Part shown: piece after piece, positions 1-8,100 of the stretch
How positions within the stretch are numbered: position 1 is the first letter of the stretch
Layout of the letters: each line of letters starts with the position of its first letter
Origin: CAZCVI01 sp964502145
GTDB taxonomy: Bacteria > Acidobacteriota > Aminicenantia > UBA2199
Direction of reading: 5' to 3'
NCBI GenBank assembly: GCA_964502145.1
Contig: CAZCVI010000077.1
Coordinates: 1-35,203 of the forward strand
Length of the DNA: 35,203 nucleotides
Program-made: the position numbers and the translations under genes
Notes under the pieces: model-generated
The model's database searches: none
The model's input: the letters and a program-made list of their open reading frames with translations, nothing else
Told to the model about the DNA's origin: nothing

Positions 1-63
1 AATAAACCTGGCGGTTGAGTTTTGTTTGTGAATCGAGAGCAATAAAACCTGGCGGCTGGGTGT
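1..63. repeat. Two-copy imperfect direct repeat at the window edge
   Basis: A phrase of about 21 bases containing aataaacctggcgg occurs at 1-21 and again, slightly changed, at 41-63, giving a period of about 40 bases. A related ctggcgg word recurs at 903-909 in the right arm of the palindrome upstream of the synthetase genes. I see no open reading frame worth calling in 1-176. The element may extend beyond the window, and its role is unknown. Confidence 0.4.
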
Positions 64-130
64 TTTTTTGGGTTAGGCCATCCTTCAACCCGGCCATTGA
101 GTGATTTATGTGTTATTATTAATAAGTATA

Positions 131-158
131 GGGATAAAATAAAGCGCCAGGATGGCGC
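131..158 (-). terminator. Rho-independent terminator of the minus-strand gene
   Basis: Read on the minus strand, GCGCCA-TCC-TGGCGC forms a perfect 6 bp GC-rich stem with a 3-base loop (144-158), followed at once by TTTATTTTAT. It lies about 19 bases after the TGA of the minus-strand gene that ends at 177, which is where a terminator for that gene is expected. On the + strand the hairpin is not followed by a T-run, so the direction is clear. Confidence 0.65.
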
Positions 159-176
159 GTCTACCCAAATCTATTT

Positions 177-740
177 TCATTTTTGGGGAAGCGCCGATTC
201 TTTCATCAGACGGGTGACTTGACCTTTTGCCAAGCCGGTTATTCGGAGAATCATTTCTATTGGTAAATTCTCTACCAGCATTTTTTTTGCATTCTCCAAT
301 GCGTTCTTTTTAATACCTCTTTTCTCGCCGATTTTTTCAAAACTGGTTACGTAGGACATGATTTTTCCCTCCTTTAACGTTGATAATTCATTGTGAAGTT
401 TTTCTTTGTATCGCTCCGGCAGATTGATGATCCAATCAATAAACTTGACCAAAACGCGGATTTGCTTTTTGTTGTACCCCTTCTTAAAACAATCTTTGAA
501 CAATTGCAGTTTTATGTTATATTTTGTCTGGGGGTCGGCGTGCTGGGCTTCCAAGCTTTTTAATTGGGCAAGTATCACCATGGCCATAGGATTTTTGGAT
601 GCTTCCAGTTCGGCCAAACGATTTTTATAATCGAGTATCTTTACGATAGGAAATGTCATGATATGATTGAATCCCCAACGATGGACAATTCTCCTTGCCG
701 TTTGTTGTTTCTGTTTTATCATTCCTGTATAATAACGCAA
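177..740 (-). CDS. C-terminal fragment of an Rpn-like (PD-(D/E)XK nuclease / putative transposase) protein
   Basis: The 187-residue reading frame starts at a TTG (738-740); an ATG lies six codons further in, and an in-frame TGA sits 10 codons upstream of the TTG. The text around residues 30-65 (FPIVKILDY, AELEASKNPMAMV) and 90-150 (FKKGYNKKQIRVLVKFIDWI, MSYVTSFEKIGEKRG) resembles, from memory, the C-terminal halves of Rpn-family recombination-promoting nucleases, also annotated as cytosolic proteins or putative transposases. Members usually run to about 300 residues with the nuclease core in the N-terminal half. That half is absent here, and the frame closes next to the palindromic element at 769-911. 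I therefore infer a decayed, catalytically dead remnant. The C-terminus (ENLPIEMILRITGLAKGQV) looks like a small helix-turn-helix tail. It is transcribed away from the synthetase operon. Confidence 0.5.
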   Translation of the reverse strand: MRYYTGMIKQKQQTARRIVHRWGFNHIMTFPIVKILDYKNRLAELEASKNPMAMVILAQLKSLEAQHADPQTKYNIKLQLFKDCFKKGYNKKQIRVLVKFIDWIINLPERYKEKLHNELSTLKEGKIMSYVTSFEKIGEKRGIKKNALENAKKMLVENLPIEMILRITGLAKGQVTRLMKESALPQK

Positions 741-768
741 AATGCAATAAATTTCAACTGCCTGGATT

Positions 769-911
769 CACCGCCAAGTTTCTGAAATCGTTGTGGACGA
801 TATGGACTTAGTGGACGATATGGACAAAAAAATGCTTTTGCTTTTGCTCCACATCGTCCATATCGTCCACTCTGTCCATGTCGTCCATGTCCTTTCAAGA
901 ATCTGGCGGTA
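769..911. repeat. ~145 bp imperfect palindromic (MITE-like or cruciform) element
   Basis: The word gtggacgatatggac occurs twice in direct orientation (793-807, 811-825) and once as its exact reverse complement (856-870), followed by a two-mismatch inverted copy at 874-888. Outer arms at 770-787 and 893-910 (accgcca... against ...tggcggt) pair at about 14 of 18 positions. The loop is roughly 826-855. It fills the gap between the truncated Rpn-like frame and the synthetase promoter. It could be a non-autonomous mobile repeat, a transcription-ending hairpin, or both. No coding potential is seen inside. Confidence 0.6.
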
Positions 912-930
912 AATTTAGGTAGTGTGCCTC

Positions 931-958
931 TTGCAAAAATATACCAATATGGTATAAT
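931..958 (+). promoter_or_regulatory. Candidate sigma70 promoter of the NRPS operon with an overlapping dyad
   Basis: TTGCAA (931-936) and a perfect TATAAT (953-958) are separated by 16 bases. The -35 box matches 4 of 6 consensus positions. The spacer and -10 box contain an interrupted dyad, atacc-N5-ggtat (941-955), where a repressor or activator could bind. If used, transcription would begin near 965 and leave a leader of about 250 bases before the first start codon. A nearer alternative is the AT-rich stretch 1151-1200 with TATACT at 1153, but it lacks a recognisable -35 box. Confidence 0.45.
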
Positions 959-1020
959 ATCTTTCCGCAGGAAGTCAACTTCATTCTGAAATATATTCGC
1001 TTCAACTCAATCATCTCGGA

Positions 1021-1036
1021 TTGACATTTTTGTCAA
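1021..1036. promoter_or_regulatory. Small perfect inverted repeat in the leader
   Basis: TTGACA-TTTT-TGTCAA is a perfect 6 bp inverted repeat with a 4-base loop. The left arm is also a consensus -35 hexamer, but no good -10 box follows at 16-18 bases. It could be an operator or a weak hairpin. The remaining bases to 1216 are AT-rich (two ataatac words at 1171-1184) and show no gene or recognisable riboswitch. Confidence 0.25.
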
Positions 1037-1216
1037 TGGCGGTAGCTTAGAGGAAATTTTACCACCCCATAATCCATACTGCTCTATGACAACTTATCCC
1101 AATAATAAAAATCAACCAGGGAAAAATGGGCCCACCACAAACAATAGAAAATTATACTAATATAGTATACATAATACATAATACATCATAAATAAATATA
1201 TATAAGGCAGGAAATC

Positions 1217-4200
1217 ATGATAATCAAAAAATTTGAAGAACAAGTAGAACGGTTCTACAACCAGCCCGCTATAAAAAAAGAGAACAGAGAACTGACCTAT
1301 GGCCTATTAAACGAATATGCCAATCAAATTGCCCACAGCATTTTTGCCACAAATACCGCTGATGGGCAGGTGGCGTTATTATTCGAGCATGGCATTGATA
1401 TGATCGCGGCACTTTTAGGTACACTTAAAGCCACTAGAACCTATGTGCCCCTGGATATGTATTACCCGCAAAAACGCCTGCTGTATATTCTAAAAAATTC
1501 TGAAACGAACCTGATACTCACCAATACCCTGAATTTTCCCCTGGCACAGGAATTGATCCAACACTCCGAACAAAAAATCACCGTGCTCAACATCGACACG
1601 ATCACTGACCAAATTCCCAATACCCCGGTGAAACGCGAAGCCACCGCTGACAAAATCGCTTATATTCTCTATACTTCGGGGTCCACGGGGAAACCCAAAG
1701 GGGTCTTTCAGACGCACAAGAACGTGTTATACTATACCCGCAACTGGATACAACGGTTCGCGATCACATCGGCTGACCGCATGAGTTTGTTTACCGCGTT
1801 TACCCATGACGGTGCGGTTCAAGACATCTTTTCCGCGTTACTCAGCGGCGCGTGTTTGTTCCCCTATTCCCTGAAAGGCGACGGACGCATTGACGGACTG
1901 TATACACTTCTGGGCATGGAAAAAATCACTATCTGGCATTCGGTTCCTTCTTTATATCGCTTCTTTGCCAACACGCTCTTTGAAAAAGACCACTTTGAAA
2001 ATCTGCGCTGGGTGTTATTGGGGGGTGAACCAATGCGCGAGCATGATCTCCAATTGTTTAAAGCCCTATTCCCGCAGGCGTGTCTGGCCAATATCTACGG
2101 CCAAACGGAATCCTCAGTCAGCACTATTTGTTGCCTTACCAGGGAAGGCACGTTTGATAATGTGGTGCTGGGTGAGCCGCTGGATGAAACGGAAATCTTC
2201 TTGGTGCGCGAAGACGGTAATATCGTGGAGACCATGGGCGTGGGCGAGATCGCCCTGTCGAGCGAGTACCTGGCCCCAGGGTACTGGTTAGACCCGGAAA
2301 GCACGGGTAAAATATTCACCCCGGACGAAGAACTGGGACGCATCTATTGGACGGGCGACCTGGGACGGATGACTGCCAAGGGCCAGATAAAAATGATGGG
2401 ACGAAAAGATTTCCAAGTCAAAGTGCGCGGGTTCCGCGTGGAAACTGGCGAGATTGAAACGGCACTGCTACAACATGCGGCTATTAAGGAAGCGGTGGTT
2501 GTAGCCAAACCCGATGGGGCAGGAGATAACTATTTATGCGCGTATCTGGTAGCCGAAAGTACGCTGAACATTGACGAATTACGGAAATACCTGACCACTG
2601 AACTACCGGATTATATGGAACCACGCTATTTTATTACGCTTGCACATATGCCTCTGACTGCCACGGGTAAAATCGACCGCCAATTATTACCGGCACCGGA
2701 AGAAACAGCGGCTGTTGTGGCTGCATATGCTCCGCCTACGACTGCTACCGAGGAAAAAGTAGCGGCTATCTGGCAAGAAGTGCTGGGCATAAAAAAAGTG
2801 GGTATCCACGATAACTTTATCCAATTGGGGGGTCATTCTTTGCTTATTGTTTCTATCTGTGCAAAGATACACCAGCAGTTTGACGTGGAATTGCAATTAA
2901 GAGATTTATTCGATAATCCCACGGTTAACGCGCAAGCTGGATTAATCGAGCACTCCAGCCACTCTTTTTTCCAACCTATCGAGCCCGCCGAAGAGAAAGA
3001 GTATTACCCCGTGACCTCGGATCAGAATCGCTTGTTTGTGTTGAATCGCTTTGCAGGAATAGGAGCCACTTACAATCTGACCGGGATTATTCCGGTAGCG
3101 GAAAATATCAATCCAGAACAGTTGGAACAGATTTTCCAAAAATTAATCGAGCGGCATGAGGTATTCCGCACCTCGTTTAGGGAAATAGCCGAGTTCCCGG
3201 TCCAGATTATCCATAAAAAGGTGGCGTTTCACATGTCTTATATTGAAGCGGGCTCAGAGGTGCGCGCCATTGTCAAGGACTTTGTGCGGCCCTTTGATTT
3301 GAATAACGCACCCCTGTTGCGCGTTTGCCTGGTTAAACTGGAACACAACAAACACCTGTTATTACTGGATATCCATCATATCATCGCAGATGGCTTATCC
3401 CTGGAAATATTGACCGATGAATACTTCCAACTAGACAATGGTCAGGAACTGGAAGCGATAAAATTAAGATACCGCGACTATGCAGAATGGGAGCACAGGT
3501 TTTTGTGTTCAGAGCGCTTTAAAAAACAGGCCGCGTACTGGCAAGAGCTATTTCAGGGCGAACTGCCAGTGCTGAACCTGCCCCTCAATTACCCACGCCC
3601 TGCCGTGCAGGACTTTAGCGGCGATATACTTGTTTTTGCGCTGGACCAGGATACCGCCCAACAGATTCAGCAACTGGTGCAAGCAACAGGGACATCATTA
3701 TATATGGTTTTACTGGCCATGTATTATGTCTTTTTATATAAATACACCGGGCAGGAAGATATTATCATTGGCTCGATCCATGCAGGCAGGAACCATGTAC
3801 ACTTGCAAAACGTGGTGGGTATGTTTGTCAAGACACTACCTTTAAGAAACCAGCCCACCCACCACAAGACCTTTGTCACCTTTTTGCAGGCAGTGAAACA
3901 AAACACGCTAAAAGCGTTTGAGAACCAGGACTATCCGTTCGGCCAACTGGTGAATCAATTTGCCCTCAAGGAAAATCGCAACCGCAACCCGCTGTTTGAC
4001 GCTGCCTTTTTTTTGCAGAGCAGAATGTCCGTGGCTGAGAAACCGGCTGTTTCCCTGGCATTAAAAGGGGCCTCTTATGGCTACGAGATGAATACTGCCA
4101 AGTTTGATTTAACCCTTGAGGCTTCCGAACGCAGTGATGGTATTCTCTGTTCTTTCCTGTATTGTACTGGATTGTTTAAACGGGAGACCATTGAATTGAT

Positions 4201-4330
4201 GAAGGAACGGTTTGTGCTTCTGGTAGCTGATATATTAAAAAACCACCAGAAGTACCTTCAAGACTTCGACTATACCTTGTCTGCAGAAAAAGAAATAATT
4301 AAGCTGGAAAAAGTGGAGTTTGATTTTTAA
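1217..4330 (+). CDS. NRPS gene 1: initiation module A-T plus C domain (substrate X)
   Basis: This 1,037-residue protein starts the assembly line: it opens directly with an A domain and has no upstream C domain. A-domain landmarks are LYTSGSTGKPKG near residue 151, YGQTE near 293 (usually YGPTE), VRGFRVETGE near 402 and the catalytic-lysine motif TGKID near 482. The T domain has LGGHSL near 537 with the phosphopantetheine serine. A complete C domain follows: YYPVTSDQNRLFV near 596 and HHIIADG near 719. Specificity residues read D-G-Q-H-L-G-I-V-S, which I cannot assign to an amino acid; the A4 region carries THDGAVQDIF instead of the usual FDxSVxE. The protein ends in a charged tail, KLEKVEFDF. 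The ribosome site AGGCAGGA lies 5 bases before the ATG. The C domain must join X to the Ser loaded by gene 2, 32 bp downstream. Confidence 0.93.
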   Translation: MIIKKFEEQVERFYNQPAIKKENRELTYGLLNEYANQIAHSIFATNTADGQVALLFEHGIDMIAALLGTLKATRTYVPLDMYYPQKRLLYILKNSETNLILTNTLNFPLAQELIQHSEQKITVLNIDTITDQIPNTPVKREATADKIAYILYTSGSTGKPKGVFQTHKNVLYYTRNWIQRFAITSADRMSLFTAFTHDGAVQDIFSALLSGACLFPYSLKGDGRIDGLYTLLGMEKITIWHSVPSLYRFFANTLFEKDHFENLRWVLLGGEPMREHDLQLFKALFPQACLANIYGQTESSVSTICCLTREGTFDNVVLGEPLDETEIFLVREDGNIVETMGVGEIALSSEYLAPGYWLDPESTGKIFTPDEELGRIYWTGDLGRMTAKGQIKMMGRKDFQVKVRGFRVETGEIETALLQHAAIKEAVVVAKPDGAGDNYLCAYLVAESTLNIDELRKYLTTELPDYMEPRYFITLAHMPLTATGKIDRQLLPAPEETAAVVAAYAPPTTATEEKVAAIWQEVLGIKKVGIHDNFIQLGGHSLLIVSICAKIHQQFDVELQLRDLFDNPTVNAQAGLIEHSSHSFFQPIEPAEEKEYYPVTSDQNRLFVLNRFAGIGATYNLTGIIPVAENINPEQLEQIFQKLIERHEVFRTSFREIAEFPVQIIHKKVAFHMSYIEAGSEVRAIVKDFVRPFDLNNAPLLRVCLVKLEHNKHLLLLDIHHIIADGLSLEILTDEYFQLDNGQELEAIKLRYRDYAEWEHRFLCSERFKKQAAYWQELFQGELPVLNLPLNYPRPAVQDFSGDILVFALDQDTAQQIQQLVQATGTSLYMVLLAMYYVFLYKYTGQEDIIIGSIHAGRNHVHLQNVVGMFVKTLPLRNQPTHHKTFVTFLQAVKQNTLKAFENQDYPFGQLVNQFALKENRNRNPLFDAAFFLQSRMSVAEKPAVSLALKGASYGYEMNTAKFDLTLEASERSDGILCSFLYCTGLFKRETIELMKERFVLLVADILKNHQKYLQDFDYTLSAEKEIIKLEKVEFDF

Positions 4331-4362
4331 CATGTTTGAAACGTGCTTGAACCGGAGGAAAA

Positions 4363-5127
4363 ATGAGTGACCCAAAAATACAAAAAACACAAAACATAAA
4401 AGTTTCGCTTGTGAATGAGTACTGGTTAAAAAAGCTGTCCGGCCCATTGTCCGTTGTATCTTTACCCTTTTTACAGGGCTTAAAAGATGAGACGATATCC
4501 ATACCCCGTGTCCTGCCTGTTAAATTACCCTTTCCTGAACAGTTAACCCAGCAATTAAAAAAGATCGCTAAACATTCCGCTATTGGGCAGTTCATATTAT
4601 GCCTGGGAGCCTTGAATATAGTTTTGCACAAATATACCGGTATTGAAGATGTGCTCGTGGGTACACTCCCGCCCAATATTACAGCTAGGGAAGAGAATAT
4701 ATTCTTCTGCCGGGTGGCTGTACCTTCAGATGCGACTGTAAAAGAGGTGCTTGCAGAAACGAATCAACAAATTGTCGATGCGATTAATTATGCCGAATTT
4801 TCATTCGCCAGTATTTTAGCTGAATTACAACAAAAGAATAACAATAGTGTCCCGGATATTTTCAAGGTTCTCTTGGTTTATGGTGCCCCACCCGCGCAAA
4901 ACAAGTTTCTCCAGAAGTTTGATCTCCTGTTGTCCCTCGCCGAGGAGAACCAGCAATTGGTTTTAACCATCGCGTTTCCCTCCTTTCCCGCTGCTGCCGA
5001 AATGGTCGCTACTTTTGCCAAGAATACACTCCATTTACTGCATGGTATGTTAGCCAGCACGGCGTCACAGATTGCCAGCTTAGACGTGGTCAATGATGAA
5101 GAAAAAAAGTATTTATTATATGCTCTA
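4363..5127 (+). other. Half condensation domain (C-lobe only) at the N-terminus of gene 2
   Basis: Residues about 1-255 align by eye with the second half of ordinary C domains: EYWLKKLSG corresponds to AYWQELFQG of gene 1's C domain, LNIVLHKYTGIEDVLVGT to YVFLYKYTGQEDIIIGS. The N-lobe, with the first motif and HHxxxDG, is absent, so the domain cannot catalyse condensation on its own. Because the preceding protein already ends in a complete C domain, this lobe is not needed for chemistry. I infer a docking or structural role. The strong ribosome site in front of the ATG argues against a missed upstream start; the gap to gene 1 is too short for the missing half. Confidence 0.8.
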
Positions 5128-8100
5128 AATAACACCGCCGCCACCTACCCGGCTGACAAAACTATCCCGCAATTATTTGAGGCCCAAGCCGAACGAACCC
5201 CGGATCACATCGCCTTAATCGGGCAAAAAAACGATGGCACGCAACTCACCTACGCCCAATTAAACGAAAAATCCACCCAATTGGCGCACGTATTAATCAA
5301 AGAAGGCATTTTACCCGACACCATTGTCGCGATCATCCTAGAACGTTCCATCGAAATGATCATCGGCATCCTGGGCATATTAAAATCCGGCGGCGCCTAC
5401 TTACCCATTGACCCCCACTACCCAGAAGAGCGCAAACAATTTATCTTATGCGACAGCGCCGCCAAACTCCAACTCACCGCCCAATTCATCCAAGAATCCA
5501 CTCCCCATACTCCCGTTACTCACGTAACTCCCATAATTCCCATACTTCCCATCACTCCCGTTACTCACGTAACTCCCACAAATCTCGCCTACATCATCTA
5601 CACCTCCGGCACCACCGGGAATCCCAAGGGTTCGGCTATCGAGCATCGTTCATTGGTCAACCGGCTCCATTGGATGCAAAAACAATATCCCCTTTCTAGC
5701 GATGACACCATATTACAAAAGACGACCTTTACCTTTGATGTCTCGGTTTGGGAGCTTCTTTGGTGGTCCATTGTAGGCGCAAAAGTATGCATGCTCATCC
5801 CTGGTGGGGAAAAAGACCCGGCAATAATAACCCAGAGCATTGACCGGTTTCGTATTACTACCATGCATTTTGTCCCCTCCATGTTAAGTGTGTTTTTAGA
5901 TTGGTTAAAGAGTACAAACACAATCCCCCCGGTTCGCCGGTTATCCAGTTTAAAGCAGGTTATCGCCAGTGGTGAAGCGCTCTTATCCGCCCAGGTAGAA
6001 CTCTTTACGACATTATTACACGGAGAAAATGGGACCCTATTGACCAATTTATACGGTCCCACGGAAGCGACCATAGATGTCTCTTATTTTAACTGCACGG
6101 ATGGTTTGCCCAGAGATATTATTCCCATAGGAAAACCAATAGATAATATTTGTTTGTATATTCTGGATAAAAATGGCCGGTTCCTGCCTGCGGGTATTGC
6201 CGGGGAATTACATATCGCCGGTATCGGACTGGCCCGGGGCTATTTGAACCGTCCCCAATTAACCCATGATAAATTCATCCCCCTGTCCTTAACCCCAACA
6301 GAATCCACCCGGGGCTACAAAACCGGCGACTTAGCGCGCTGGCTTCCCGATGGGAACATCGAGTTCCTCGGTCGAATCGACTTCCAGGTAAAAATTCGCG
6401 GCTTCCGTATTGAGCTGGGCGAGATCGAGAATCAATTATTAAAACACCCGGATATCCGCGAGTCTGTCGTGTTGCTGAAAGAAGATAGTGGTGGAGATAA
6501 GAACCTGATCGCCTATTTTGCTGCCAACGTTGAATTATTCGGTACAGAACTGCGCGAGTATCTATTAACATTTTTACCCGAATACATGATCCCCGCCTAT
6601 TTTGTCCAATTGCAGAAAATTCCCCTGACACCAAATGGGAAAGTAGATCGGGCTGCGCTCCCCACGCCCGGGGTTAACCTGGAAACATATATCGCGCCGC
6701 GAACACCACTGGAAACTACATTGGCCGAACTATGGGCACACATTCTCAAAATGGAGAAAGTGGGCGTCACGGACAAATACTTTGATCTAGGCGGCGACTC
6801 CATCAAAGCGATTCGACTGGTCAGCCAAATAAATGAACGCTTAAAAACAGCAATCGGTATGGTTGATCTGTATACGCATAGAACGATTGCGTCCCTGGCC
6901 GAAAAGATGGCCCTTAATCCGGCAGTTATTGACCAAACCAACCAGGAACGCATAATCGCCGACATCCAAGCACTGAAAGAACGCATCACCCAGGACATCC
7001 AGGTAGGCGAAAACATCGCGGATATTTACCCCATGACCGATATTGAAAAAGGTATTGCGTTTTATTATTTAAAACACTCCGGGGCCGGCGTTTACCATGA
7101 TCAGTTCGTATACACCCTCAGATATCCAGATTTCGATCTCCCACGCATGGAAAAAGTCCTGGCTTTGATGATGGCAAAACATGCCATTTTACGAACCAGT
7201 TTTAATATGGGAGATTACGACCAACCGGTTAATCTCGTGTATAAACACCTCCCCCTGCCCCTCGAATACGTTGACCTTTCCCAGCAAGAGACTACCCAAC
7301 AGCAAGAATTTATCCTGGCGTGCAAGCAGGCAGATCGCAAAAAACCGTTTAATGTCAGCCACCCCCCATTATGGCGCATGACGTTTTTTTCCCTGGCTAA
7401 AGATCATATCCTCGTGTTATTTATCTTCCATCATGCCATATTGGATGGTTGGAGCGTCGCGTCTTTGATCACCGAGATCAATAACCTCTATTTAAAATTA
7501 GAGTTCGAACCCAGCTTCCAACCCGAACCCCTGGATTGCAGTTATAAAGATGCGGTGATCAGTGAAATAGTGGAAAAACAACGCGCCCAAGCCGTGACGT
7601 TCTGGAAAAAAGAACTGGCCGATTATAACCGCCTGGATATTTTTGAGACAGTAAAAAGCGATGTAATCGCAGAGACCATGAAAAGTATCCGCTATGATCT
7701 GGGCGCAGAACTACTGGAGAAATTAAAAACAGCGGCCAAAAACAATAATACATCGCTTAAGAACATTATTTTCGCCGCGTATATTTATTTGATGAATATC
7801 TTGTCCAATGAAGCTGATGTTGTAGTAGGCAATGTGTCCAATAATCGCCCGGTCAAGCCAGATGGAGATAAAGTCCTCGGTTGTTTTTTGAATACCGTGC
7901 CCGTGCGCGTGCTTGTGCCCCAGGGCAAGAGTTGGCGCGAGTTTATTTGTCTTATCGAAGAAAAGATGCTGGAGTTACGCCATTATGAACGTATGCCGCT
8001 CTTTGAAATTGCCCGCGTCATCGGCGAAAAAAGCAAGGATAAAAACCCTATTTTTGATACATTGCTCAACTACAGAGATTTTCATGTGGTCAAAGATATT

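Noticed and set aside
770..911. CRISPR array from repeated gtggacgatatggac words
   Set aside because: The copies are too few, partly inverted, and without regular spacers; a palindromic element explains them.
1462..2343. Several minus-strand open frames inside gene 1
   Set aside because: They overlap clear A-domain coding sequence, lack ribosome sites and read as low-complexity or unfamiliar protein; they are shadows of the real gene.
4331..5127. Half C domain in gene 2 as a frameshift or missed-start artefact
   Set aside because: The gap to gene 1 is only 32 bp, gene 1 already ends with a full C domain, a strong ribosome site precedes the ATG, and gene 3 shows the same design independently.
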